From assembly GCA_016234485.1 (NCBI GenBank), contig JACRBL010000046.1, forward strand, positions 1 to 64,000: a DNA stretch of 64,000 nucleotides, written 5' to 3'. Numbering within the stretch: the stretch's first letter is position 1; every line of letters starts with the position of its first letter. A program made the position numbers and the translations under genes. The stretch comes from Chloroflexota bacterium (GTDB lineage: Bacteria > Chloroflexota > Anaerolineae > Anaerolineales > Villigracilaceae). A model generated the notes under the pieces. That model worked only from the letters and a program-made list of their open reading frames with translations. It was not told where the DNA came from and made no database searches. This document shows positions 55,596 through 64,000 of the stretch, piece after piece.

Positions 55596-56806
55596 AAACA
55601 AAAACAGACCTCGCCCTGCTCTTTTCCACGCGCATCATCCGCCTGTTTTGTTACGGATTTCTCTCCGTCATCCTGGCGCTCTACCTCACTGAAACTGGCC
55701 TCAACGAAAAACAGATCGGCCTATTATTTAGTTTCACATTGGGCGGCGACGCGGCCATCTCGCTCTGGCTGACCTCCTCTGCAGACCGCTTTGGCCGCAA
55801 GCGGACTCTCATCATCGGCGCGGCCCTCATGCTCGGCGCAGGCATCGCCTTCCTGCTCACGAACAACATCGTTCTCCTCATGGCCGCCGCCATCATCGGC
55901 GTCATCAGCCCCAGCGGAAACGAGATCGGCCCGTTCCTATCCGTTGAACAGGCGGGGCTGTCGCAATTGATCCCAGACGAGAAGCGCACAAAAATCTTCG
56001 CGTGGTACAACCTGGTCGGGTCCTTCGCCACCGCAACGGGCGCGCTATCGGGCGGATGGCTGGCGCAAATTTTGCAAAGCGCTGGCTGGACCGAGCTGGC
56101 ATCCTACCGCTTCGTCTTGACGGGCTACGGTCTCGGCGGTCTAGCGCTGATGCTTTTATTTTTGGGGCTTTCTCCCGCCATCGAAGTAAAGTCTTCCACC
56201 GAAACCAAACATATCCTCGGCCTGCACCGTTCGCAAAAAATCGTCCTGAAACTCAGCGCGCTCTTCGCGCTCGATGCCTTCGCGGGCGGCCTGCTCGTCC
56301 AAAGCATGATCGCCTACTGGTTTCACGTCCGCTTCGGAATCGAGTCGGGCCTGCTCGGAAGCATCTTCTTTTTCGCGAACGTCCTGGCGGGCATCTCCGC
56401 GCTTCTGGCAGTGTGCCTCGCCGCGCAATTCGGCCTCATCAACACGATGGTCTTCACGCACATTCCCTCCAACATTTTATTGCTGCTCGTACCGCTGATG
56501 CCCAACCTTCCGCTCGCGATTGGACTGTTACTCGCTCGTTTCAGCATTTCCCAGATGGACGTGCCAACGCGTCAATCCTACGTGATGGCGGTTGTGGCCC
56601 CCGACGAGCGATCGGCCGCCTCGGGCGTCACCGCCATCGCGCGTTCGGTGGGCGCTTCCCTCTCCCCCGCGCTGACAGGCGTCCTGTTTGGGATTCCCGC
56701 GTTGTTCAACGCTCCCTTCCTGCTCGCGGGAGGCTTGAAGATCGTTTACGATTTGCTTTTATACAGAAGCTTTGTCACAGTAAAACCACCCGAAGAAAAG
56801 GCATAA
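55592..56806 (+). CDS. MFS transporter coupled to chrA
   Basis: This 404-residue major facilitator has twelve predicted helices. Motif A lies between helices 2 and 3 ('SADRFGRKRTLIIGA'), with an equivalent 'VPTRQSYVMAVVAPDERSAA' in the second half. The start at 55592 overlaps the chrA stop (ATGA). MFS proteins of this type are seen next to chrA in other genomes, but the cargo cannot be read from sequence. It ends the metal-resistance operon; no strong terminator follows, only a 4-bp hairpin before a convergent small gene. Confidence 0.9.
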   Translation: MKTKTDLALLFSTRIIRLFCYGFLSVILALYLTETGLNEKQIGLLFSFTLGGDAAISLWLTSSADRFGRKRTLIIGAALMLGAGIAFLLTNNIVLLMAAAIIGVISPSGNEIGPFLSVEQAGLSQLIPDEKRTKIFAWYNLVGSFATATGALSGGWLAQILQSAGWTELASYRFVLTGYGLGGLALMLLFLGLSPAIEVKSSTETKHILGLHRSQKIVLKLSALFALDAFAGGLLVQSMIAYWFHVRFGIESGLLGSIFFFANVLAGISALLAVCLAAQFGLINTMVFTHIPSNILLLLVPLMPNLPLAIGLLLARFSISQMDVPTRQSYVMAVVAPDERSAASGVTAIARSVGASLSPALTGVLFGIPALFNAPFLLAGGLKIVYDLLLYRSFVTVKPPEEKA

Positions 56807-56817
56807 AAAGCCAGAGG

Positions 56818-57093
56818 CTATTCTTCCCCCGCCCGCGGCGGCAGGTGGATCAGCCAATCGGTCAGCGCGAGGAAGAGCAAAGAGCCGACGATGCCCATCC
56901 CCGCGTTGAACGCGCCGATCTTGAAGAAGTCCCATCCCCGCCACTCGCCGATGAAATGTCCCGCGGCAAATCCAAGCGTGGACATCACCAAATACGCCAG
57001 CAGGTGCGACCAGTCTCCGCCACGGATGAGGTGATAGAGCGCGCCGAGGACCAGGGCGATGAGCAGGGCGAAGAGGATGGAGGGGATGGTCAT
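56818..57093 (-). CDS. Small three-TM membrane protein
   Basis: The protein is 91 residues with hydrophobic segments at about 3-22, 30-48 and 60-80. A Trp-rich region lies in the middle ('GGDWSHLLAY' and 'IGEWRGWDFFKIG'), and the end is charged. I chose the ATG at 57093 because the region upstream belongs to a palindromic repeat. The ribosome binding site is weak. No family is recognised. It resembles small bacterial membrane proteins with a Gly-rich second helix. It is convergent with the chromate operon. Confidence 0.65.
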   Translation of the reverse strand: MTIPSILFALLIALVLGALYHLIRGGDWSHLLAYLVMSTLGFAAGHFIGEWRGWDFFKIGAFNAGMGIVGSLLFLALTDWLIHLPPRAGEE

Positions 57094-57102
57094 TGATTTT
57101 TT

Positions 57103-57236
57103 ACCACAAAGGGCACAAAGGTTCACAAAGTTTTTAAAGCATTTCCTTCGTGATCCTCAACTGCACTGCACCACATCTGCCCTGGCGGGCGATGCCAGGG
57201 AACGCACTGCGGTGCAAGTGTTGTGACCTTTGTGGT
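57103..57236. repeat. Palindromic repeat (ACCACAAAGG type) interrupted by the 60-bp element
   Basis: ACCACAAAGG (57103-57112) and CCTTTGTGGT (57227-57236) are perfect inverted termini of an outer repeat. The 60-bp element at 57161-57220 differs from 4127-4186 at one base. The outer repeat here is unrelated to the outer repeat at 4061-4210. Confidence 0.88.
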
Positions 57237-57246
57237 TGAATCCGTA

Positions 57247-59157
57247 TTATGGCTTGAGATACTTCGCGAAGAAGTCGGCGATGGCGTTGTAGCAGGTGAC
57301 GCGGTTTTCGTATTTCAACACGTCGTGGCCTTCATCTTCAAAGAGCAGGAGTTCGATGTCCTTGCCATCGGCCTTGAGTTGCTTCACCAGGTCTTCCGAT
57401 TCCGCCGCGACGACGCGCGGGTCGTTGCGTCCCTGAATGACGAGCATCGGGCAGGCCATCTTCGGGAGGTGTGTCTTCGGCGAACGCTCGATCAGGAATT
57501 TTTTCTCTTCGGGCTTTTCGGGGTCGCCGAGCGCGATTTTGAAATACGGCTTCCACGTCTGCGGGATGCGATCGAGGAAGGTCAACAGATCATAAGGGCC
57601 GAACATATCGCAGGCGGCTTTCCACAGGTCAGTGTGCATCGCGGCTTGCATCAGGGTCATGTAACCGCCGTAGGAACGTCCCACCACTGCGGCGCGGTTC
57701 ACGTCGAGGCGCTTGTCTTTGGGCAGAACCTTCGTCATCGCGTGGACGTGGTCGAGGCGATCCTGTCCGCCCCAGTCGCGGTCCACGTGCTTGACGTAGG
57801 AGAGTCCGTAACCCGTCGAGCCGCGCACGTTTGGCACGAAGACCGCGAAACCGCGCAAGGTCAGGAATTGAATCAACGGCATCGAGAACCAGGCGAAGTC
57901 GGGACGCTCCTGTCCCTGCGGCCCGCCGTGGATGTAGTAGACGATGGGACGCGGCCCTTTGAATCCGAGCGACTTGGCCGGCAGGTAGAGACGCGCCGAA
58001 ACGCGCAACCCGTCGAAGGAAGTGAACGACGCGTCCTCTCCCGACGAGAGGCGGGCCGCGAGAATCCCCAGCACTCTCTCGCCCGTGTGCTGGACGTATT
58101 GGTCGCGGCGCTTGCCCTCGATGGTGTAGATCTGCGTCGGCGACGTGGCGGTGGAGAACGACAGCGCGAACAGGTCGTCTTCTTTGTTGTAGTCCATGTG
58201 TTCGAGCATCCCGCCTTCGAGCGGCGCGGCCCCCGTCAGTTCATTCTTGACCGTCATCGTCAGGCGCGCTTCGTCAAAAGCCATCTCGTAGACCCACGAG
58301 CATCCGTCAATGTTGTATTCCACCAGATAGCGATTGCCCGTGAGGTGCGCGATGCCGTTCATCTCGCCCGCGCCTTCGTGGAGCAATCCCTTCGTCTTGA
58401 CAGGTTGCATCACGCCAGGTTTCTTGAAATCAATGTAGCCAAAACTGAACGTGTCCTCAAACACCGCCGAAACGAGAACAACTCCCTTCTCGCTCGGTGA
58501 GAACGCGCCATTCACCAAACCGTTCAGCGGGACACGCTCACCCTCGGCGCGCTCTTCGATGGGCTTGCCATACAGGACGGTCTTCTTGCCGTTCTGCCAG
58601 AGGAACATCACGCTATCACCCACTTCGTAGCCAGTTCCCATAATCAACTTTTTATGATCGGCCGAATGAGCCTCCACGCCAATGCCAAACTCGCTCTCGG
58701 CGATCTTGGTGAGCTTGCCTGTTTTCAGGTCGGCGCGGTAGGTCTCTTCGAGGGGCTTGTCGCGGCGTTCCGCGCGCAAATAAGCGATGTTCTTTTCCTT
58801 GTCGCACACACCCAAATGGACGCGATAACTGGCGAAGAAATTATTGAACGCTGGTTCGGGGAAACCGCCATCCAGGGGAATGAACATGGGCTGGTAGTTT
58901 TCGTCGCCATTGTTGTCAATCATCACCAGAATTTTATCGAGATCGGGGAAGACGTAAAACGAATGCCCGCCGATCAGGTGCGGATTCTGCAAGGCGATCT
59001 GCGGCGGCAAAAGCGGCTCAGGGACGCTTCCGCCATAGAACATCGCGTACAGACTCAAGCGTCCCGTGATGTTGCTGAGAAAATACAACCGTCCCCTTTC
59101 GTACTGCGGGACAACAAACAGACGTGCGGTCATGAAGGATTCAACGCGTGGGGTCAT
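57247..59157 (-). CDS. S9-family serine peptidase (prolyl oligopeptidase / acylaminoacyl peptidase type)
   Basis: This 636-residue enzyme has an N-terminal beta-propeller (about 15-375) gating a C-terminal alpha/beta-hydrolase domain. The catalytic triad is S495 in 'VGRSYGGYM', D579 in 'QGRNDPRV' and H611 in 'EDEGHDVL'. 'YYIHGGPQGQ' forms the oxyanion region. There is no signal peptide, so it is probably cytosolic and trims oligopeptides. AAGGAG lies 7 bases before the ATG at 59157, favouring it over a second Met at residue 9. It is a single gene flanked by repeats. Confidence 0.94.
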   Translation of the reverse strand: MTPRVESFMTARLFVVPQYERGRLYFLSNITGRLSLYAMFYGGSVPEPLLPPQIALQNPHLIGGHSFYVFPDLDKILVMIDNNGDENYQPMFIPLDGGFPEPAFNNFFASYRVHLGVCDKEKNIAYLRAERRDKPLEETYRADLKTGKLTKIAESEFGIGVEAHSADHKKLIMGTGYEVGDSVMFLWQNGKKTVLYGKPIEERAEGERVPLNGLVNGAFSPSEKGVVLVSAVFEDTFSFGYIDFKKPGVMQPVKTKGLLHEGAGEMNGIAHLTGNRYLVEYNIDGCSWVYEMAFDEARLTMTVKNELTGAAPLEGGMLEHMDYNKEDDLFALSFSTATSPTQIYTIEGKRRDQYVQHTGERVLGILAARLSSGEDASFTSFDGLRVSARLYLPAKSLGFKGPRPIVYYIHGGPQGQERPDFAWFSMPLIQFLTLRGFAVFVPNVRGSTGYGLSYVKHVDRDWGGQDRLDHVHAMTKVLPKDKRLDVNRAAVVGRSYGGYMTLMQAAMHTDLWKAACDMFGPYDLLTFLDRIPQTWKPYFKIALGDPEKPEEKKFLIERSPKTHLPKMACPMLVIQGRNDPRVVAAESEDLVKQLKADGKDIELLLFEDEGHDVLKYENRVTCYNAIADFFAKYLKP

Positions 59158-59186
59158 GGGATTACTCCTTGATTTGAGGGTATCTT

Positions 59187-59230
59187 ATCACTGGTAATTG
59201 GTAAGTTTGGTAGATTGGCGATTGGTAAAG
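59187..59230. repeat. Short degenerate ATTGGTA heptamer tract
   Basis: TGGTAATTGGTAAG, TTGGTAG, ATTGGCG and ATTGGTA units lie in the gap between the peptidase start and the mnmA stop. It belongs to the same sequence family as 43201-43277. Confidence 0.6.
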
Positions 59231-59292
59231 GTTCTAATCCACAAATTGACTTGCATGGCAACGATAAAGGCCATTCTGGCTACACGCATTCA

Positions 59293-60357
<1,065 letters not shown>

Positions 60358-60378
60358 TTGGTCGGATAGTTGGATGGT

Positions 60379-61545
60379 CTAGTGGTCAGTGGCTGAAAGA
60401 TGGCGGGTCTTTTCAACCAGTGATGGTAAGGTTGAGAGAAACGAATCGGTCTGCTCAGGCGTGGAATCTTTGCCGAGGGTAATTCGCAACGATCCCAGAG
60501 CCCAATCGCGGGAGAGGCCGAGGGCGGTGATGACTTCGCTGGGTTCGGGATTGCCCGTTTTGCAGGCCGAGCCAGAGGAACAGGCGAACCCTGCCGCGTC
60601 GAGAAGCTGGAGCAGGAGGTTGCCGTCCACGTCTTTGAATACGAAGGAGGCGTGATTTGGCAAACGGTTTTCGGGGTGACCCGTCAGTTGCGAGTCGGGA
60701 ATTTCTTCCAGCACGCGGCCGATGATCTGGTCGCGCAACGGTTGGACGTGGGCGACGCGTTCTTCGCGCTCCTGCGCGGTCAGACGCAACGCTTCCGCGA
60801 AGCCAACGATGTACGGCACGTTCTGCGTCCCCGCGCGCAGACCGAATTCCTGTCCGCCGCCTGTGGTGTGCGGGAGGAGTTGCGTCCCCTTTTTGACGTA
60901 GAGCGCTCCAACCCCTTTCGGTCCGTAGAATTTGTGACTGCCGAGCGAGAGCATGTCCACGCCGAGTTTGGTCACGTCCACATCGAGATAGGCGGCGGCC
61001 TGCACCGCGTCCGTGTGAAAAAGGATGCCATGCTCGTGACAGATCGCGGCCAACTCCGCGATGGGATTAATCGTGCCGATCTCGTTGTTGGCGAGCATCA
61101 CGGAAGCCAGCGCGGTTCCATCACAGACGGCATGACGCATCGCATCAGGTGTAACAGCGCCGCGCGCATCCACGGGAAGCCATTCCACTTGCACGCCATA
61201 ATATTTTTCCAATTGCTCGGCGGTCTTGCTGACGGCATGATGTTCGGTACGGGAGGTCAACAGCCAGGGGCGGTTATTTTTCAGACCGATCATCATCGCG
61301 CCGCGCAAGGCAAGATTGTCCGATTCGGAGCCGCAGGAGGTGAAGATGATCTCCTCGGGGCGGCAATGCAACACAGACGCGACCGTCTCACGCGCAGAGT
61401 CCAAGGCGGCCTCAGCCCTCTGCCCGTAGCGATGAACCGATGAAGGGTTCCCGAACGAAGCGTTGAAATAGGGCATCATTACGCCGAGCACGCGAGGATC
61501 AACGGGAGTCGTGGCGGCATAGTCGAGATAAATAGGGTCAGTCAT
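60379..61545 (-). CDS. iscS: Cysteine desulfurase
   Basis: This 388-residue PLP enzyme of the NifS/IscS class takes sulfur from cysteine as a persulfide for tRNA thiolation and Fe-S assembly. The PLP lysine is K205 ('GSHKFYGPKGVGA'), and the catalytic loop cysteine is C328 in 'CSSGSACKTGN'. The cofactor-binding stretches 'YLDYAATTP' and 'SCGSESDNLAL' are present. I chose the ATG at 61545 because it matches the family's short N-terminus. A terminator lies upstream between it and the DUF2917 gene. mnmA follows 21 bases later, a common sulfur-relay pairing. No IscU or other Fe-S gene is in the window. Confidence 0.95.
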   Translation of the reverse strand: MTDPIYLDYAATTPVDPRVLGVMMPYFNASFGNPSSVHRYGQRAEAALDSARETVASVLHCRPEEIIFTSCGSESDNLALRGAMMIGLKNNRPWLLTSRTEHHAVSKTAEQLEKYYGVQVEWLPVDARGAVTPDAMRHAVCDGTALASVMLANNEIGTINPIAELAAICHEHGILFHTDAVQAAAYLDVDVTKLGVDMLSLGSHKFYGPKGVGALYVKKGTQLLPHTTGGGQEFGLRAGTQNVPYIVGFAEALRLTAQEREERVAHVQPLRDQIIGRVLEEIPDSQLTGHPENRLPNHASFVFKDVDGNLLLQLLDAAGFACSSGSACKTGNPEPSEVITALGLSRDWALGSLRITLGKDSTPEQTDSFLSTLPSLVEKTRHLSATDH

Positions 61546-61576
61546 AAGTAGCAAGATTATACCCTCTGAAATAAAA

Positions 61577-61603
61577 GGACTCTGGGAAGGTATCCCAGAG
61601 TCC
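61577..61603 (-). terminator. Terminator after the DUF2917 gene
   Basis: An 11-bp perfect stem (61577-61587 with 61593-61603) and 5-base loop, followed on the minus strand by TTTTATTT. It separates the DUF2917 gene from iscS. Confidence 0.88.
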
Positions 61604-61623
61604 CAATCGGGGGAGGCAGCCAA

Positions 61624-61872
61624 CTAATTGGCTGTGAGGATGGTCACGTCTGCTTCGCTGAGGGCTTCAATGAGCACGTTGGCACGATTGCAAACTATCA
61701 CGCTGTGACCTGGGCGGAGCATGTAATCCTGCAGATCCTTGGATTTGGTCAACCAGACCAGCCCGCTTTCAACTCGGATGGTCGCGCCGGGCTTGACACG
61801 ATTAAGATGTTGGAAGGCGCGGCGATGCAGGTGAAGTTTTAAATTGGCTTTGGGTTCACGGATGGCGTCCAT
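61624..61872 (-). CDS. DUF2917-family protein
   Basis: This 82-residue protein matches the small DUF2917 family by its core 'ATIRVESGLVWLTKSKDLQD' followed by 'YMLRPGHSVIV' and 'NVLIEALSEADVTI'. The pattern suggests a compact cupin-like beta fold. Its biochemical role is not established. AAGGAG-like sequence (AAAGGAGACAG) precedes the ATG. It is followed by a terminator and lies divergent from the MocR regulator with 148 bases between them, so control by that regulator is possible but not shown. Confidence 0.78.
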   Translation of the reverse strand: MDAIREPKANLKLHLHRRAFQHLNRVKPGATIRVESGLVWLTKSKDLQDYMLRPGHSVIVCNRANVLIEALSEADVTILTAN

Positions 61873-61941
61873 GCTGTCTCCTTTTGGTATGCTTTCATTA
61901 TCTCTAAAAAGTAAAATAAATACAGATGCAGAGAATTCAAA

Positions 61942-61976
61942 TTGTAACCATAACAGTTTGGGCTATAATCAACTGT
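61942..61976 (+). promoter_or_regulatory. Promoter and candidate operator of the MocR-type regulator
   Basis: TTGTAA (61942-61947), a 16-base spacer and TATAAT (61964-61969). An inverted repeat ACAGTT (61953-61958) / AACTGT (61971-61976) straddles the -10 box and may be the autoregulatory site. Confidence 0.65.
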
Positions 61977-62020
61977 ACCGTTCAAATTGGAGCGAAACTG
62001 TATTGATTCCATGAGGAAGT

Positions 62021-63460
62021 ATGCCAAGGAAAACATCCAGGTTGTTTCGATATGAAAAAATTGCAAATCGAATCAAGCAACTAATCGAAAAAGGGACGTA
62101 TCGTCCGGGCGACCGCATCCCGTCCGTCCGGCAAATGAGCGAACAGCAAGTGGTCAGCATCAGTTCGGTGCTACAAGCTTATCTGCAACTCGAGAGCGAA
62201 GGTTTGATCGAAGCAAAGCCGCAATCAGGATACTTTGTTTGTGCGCCCGCCGCCTCTCCCCTGCCCGAGCCAGAGATCTCTTCGCCCGGACTCGACCCCA
62301 GCCATGTCAATCTGCACGACTTGATGATGATGGTTATGCGTGACACACTTAACCCGAAGTTGATCCAGCTCGGCGCGGCGATGCCCAATCTCGAACTACT
62401 CCCCACCGAACGGATGAACCGTATCATGGCAGGACTCGCTCGTAAAGCCAGTAAGGGCACGCACCAATATCAACTCCCGCCGGGGCTCGAAAAGTTACGG
62501 GTTCAAATCGCGAAGCGAGCGGTGAACAGTGGATGCCAACTCTCCCCCAGCGATGTTGTCATCACGTCGGGCGGCACAGAAGCAATCGATATTTGTCTCC
62601 ATGCCGTTTGCAAACCCGGTGACATTGTGGCGATCGAGTCTCCGATGTACTTTGGGACGTTACAAATTATTGAGGTCCATGGCCTGCGTGCGCTGGAAAT
62701 TCCCACGAATCCGCGCGATGGGATCAGCCTCGAGGCTCTTCAATTTGCGATCGAGCACAATCCCATCAAGGCGGTGTTGACGATCTCGAATTTCAGCAAT
62801 CCGCTAGGGAGTTGCATTCCCGATGAAAAGAAAAAGGAGCTCGTTGAACTCCTAACCAAATATGATATTCCACTCATTGACAACGATGTGTCGGGCGAAA
62901 TCTATTTCACCGAGAAACGTCCGCTCGTGACCAAGGCCTTCGACACGAAGGGGCTTGTGATGTTGTGTTCCTCCTTCTCGAAAGATATCAGCCCGTCACT
63001 GCGTGTGGGCTGGGTGACGCCGGGACGATATCAAAATGCCGTCGAGTGGTTGAAGTTTACCTTGAGCGCGTCAGCCCCGACACTTGCACAAATGGCAATT
63101 GCGGAATTTATGGAAAGCGGCGGGTATGATCACCAACTCCGGCGTCTTCGGCGCGAATATGCCGGCAATGTGTCCATGCTCTCTCAAGTCGTCACGCGAG
63201 GTTTCCCGGCTGGCACGCGTGTCACGCGCCCCTTGGGGGGATTTGTCCTGTGGGTTCAATTGCCCGAGAACGTCGATTCGCTTGACTTGTATTCGATGGC
63301 GCTCAAAGGCGGGATCACTATTACGCCCGGCCATCTCTTCTCGCCGACGAATCAATTCCACAACTTCATCCGTTTGAATGCCGCGGCATGGAATCTGCCC
63401 ATAGAACGCGCCGTTGAGAGACTCGGCAGGATGGTCAGTGAGTTGGTTGAACGGGGATAA
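62021..63460 (+). CDS. MocR-type (GntR-aminotransferase) transcriptional regulator
   Basis: The protein is 479 residues. An N-terminal GntR winged helix (about 8-75, 'YRPGDRIPSVRQMSEQQVVS') is joined by a linker to a class I aminotransferase-like domain (about 110-475) with PLP lysine K321 in 'SSFSKDISPSLRVGW'. MocR proteins use PLP or an amino acid as effector to control vitamin B6, GABA or transporter genes; true aminotransferase activity is uncommon. GAGGAAGT precedes the ATG. The next gene, an MFS transporter 42 bases downstream, is the likely partner or target. Confidence 0.92.
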   Translation: MPRKTSRLFRYEKIANRIKQLIEKGTYRPGDRIPSVRQMSEQQVVSISSVLQAYLQLESEGLIEAKPQSGYFVCAPAASPLPEPEISSPGLDPSHVNLHDLMMMVMRDTLNPKLIQLGAAMPNLELLPTERMNRIMAGLARKASKGTHQYQLPPGLEKLRVQIAKRAVNSGCQLSPSDVVITSGGTEAIDICLHAVCKPGDIVAIESPMYFGTLQIIEVHGLRALEIPTNPRDGISLEALQFAIEHNPIKAVLTISNFSNPLGSCIPDEKKKELVELLTKYDIPLIDNDVSGEIYFTEKRPLVTKAFDTKGLVMLCSSFSKDISPSLRVGWVTPGRYQNAVEWLKFTLSASAPTLAQMAIAEFMESGGYDHQLRRLRREYAGNVSMLSQVVTRGFPAGTRVTRPLGGFVLWVQLPENVDSLDLYSMALKGGITITPGHLFSPTNQFHNFIRLNAAAWNLPIERAVERLGRMVSELVERG

Positions 63461-63502
63461 AACACGAACGAAATTGCTTTCTTAAAGAGGAGATCGCTAC
63501 CA

Positions 63503-64000
63503 ATGTCGCCATCCAAACCCCTCATCAACAGCAACCTGCGCTGGTTTCTGGTTGCGATGATCCTAGCCAACATCGCGGGGCAAATGGTTTACACCAACCT
63601 CTCTCTTTACATGCTCGATCTCGGCGCAGAGATCACGCAGATCGGACTGGTGTTCACGCTGGCGTCGTTCGTGCCACTGGCATTGCAAATTTTTGGCGGC
63701 TGGCTTTCCGACACGATCGGCCGCCTGCGCGTGATCGCGTTCGGCAGCTCGGTGGCTGTTTTTGGATACTTCATTTTTTCCGTCGCGCCGAGTTGGATCT
63801 GGGTGCTGATCGGCCTGAGCGTGGAGTATGTTTCCAACTCCATGGTCGGCCCAAGTTTCAACTCCTACGTTTCCGAGCAGACCGACGACACACAGCGCGG
63901 CCGCGTCTTCGGGACGGTCTCCAGCCTCTACATGGTCGTCACCGTCATCGGCCCTGCGCTGGGCGGAGCGCTCGCGTACCGCTTCGACTTTCAACCGATG
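63503..64000 (+). CDS. MFS transporter, N-terminal part (runs off the window)
   Basis: The first 166 residues are visible, starting at ATG 63503 with AGAGGAG 10-12 bases upstream. The sequence begins 'MSPSKPLINSNLRWFLVAMI' and contains five hydrophobic helices. Major facilitator motif A lies between helices 2 and 3 ('GGWLSDTIGRLRV'), and a second motif-like 'SEQTDDTQRGRVFGT' follows. The frame is open to the last base. Its position 42 bases after a MocR regulator suggests co-expression. The cargo is unknown. Confidence 0.88.
   Translation, partial: MSPSKPLINSNLRWFLVAMILANIAGQMVYTNLSLYMLDLGAEITQIGLVFTLASFVPLALQIFGGWLSDTIGRLRVIAFGSSVAVFGYFIFSVAPSWIWVLIGLSVEYVSNSMVGPSFNSYVSEQTDDTQRGRVFGTVSSLYMVVTVIGPALGGALAYRFDFQPM

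Overview
The window looks like chromosomal DNA of a filamentous-type Chloroflexota, most likely class Anaerolineae. This is inferred from gene style, not from a marker gene: membrane-anchored proteins with Thr/Pro linkers, N-terminal 7TM sensor modules on GAF, PAS and HD-GYP proteins, many small lipoproteins, a trimeric-type purine nucleoside phosphorylase, and a dense population of short palindromic and heptamer repeats between and inside genes. Most genes are GC-rich; a few islands (96-1023, 23707-24672, 36306-36890, 46791-49772) are visibly AT-richer. No rRNA, tRNA, CRISPR array, transposase or prophage was seen.

Layout. 1-9332 is a mainly minus-strand block: lipoproteins, a CDP-alcohol phosphatidyltransferase, an FtsK/SpoIIIE translocase, an S1-repeat protein coupled to a 7TM receptor-like protein, and a compact acetyltransferase / membrane protein / purine nucleoside phosphorylase operon. 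9456-16477 is a cyclic-di-GMP cluster (HD-GYP and GGDEF genes overlapping by 4 bp, a membrane protein, a tandem-GGDEF protein). 16692-22631 holds a PLP fold-type II enzyme, a surface protein and an ECF sigma / membrane LysM protein pair. 22730-27665 is a molybdenum hydroxylase operon (FAD subunit, two membrane proteins of unknown role, a fused 2Fe-2S/Mo subunit). 27918-33248 is a run of closely spaced genes (7TM-PAS-HD-GYP, CBS-containing inorganic pyrophosphatase, NTF2-like, PD40 repeat protein, XdhC). 33486-45742 contains an SPFH-HTH fusion, NAD(P)HX repair enzyme, a very large alpha-2-macroglobulin lipoprotein, DedA and lipoproteins. 46133-49772 has an HU-like protein and a large secreted protein. 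49891-50019 is a methyltransferase relic. 50040-52245 holds TetR, a SAM methyltransferase and a CPBP protease. 52398-56806 is a metal/chromate resistance operon under a CsoR-type repressor with a 39-bp perfect palindrome at its promoter. 57247-64000 ends with an S9 peptidase, iscS-mnmA, a DUF2917 protein and a MocR regulator followed by an MFS transporter that runs off the end.

The most unusual points are these. (1) The molybdenum hydroxylase lacks all four cysteines of its ferredoxin-type [2Fe-2S] cluster but keeps the second cluster. (2) Two unrelated palindromes are each arrayed at exactly 22-bp period with variable short spacers (16533-16592 and 45937-46024). (3) A 60-bp palindromic element occurs at 59/60 identity nested inside two different outer palindromic repeats, and a paralogous empty site is present in the same window. 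(4) Repeats have been captured in frame inside several conserved enzymes, including a heptamer tract in mnmA in which gain or loss of one unit would frameshift the gene. (5) An SPFH protein carries an excisionase-like DNA-binding tail.
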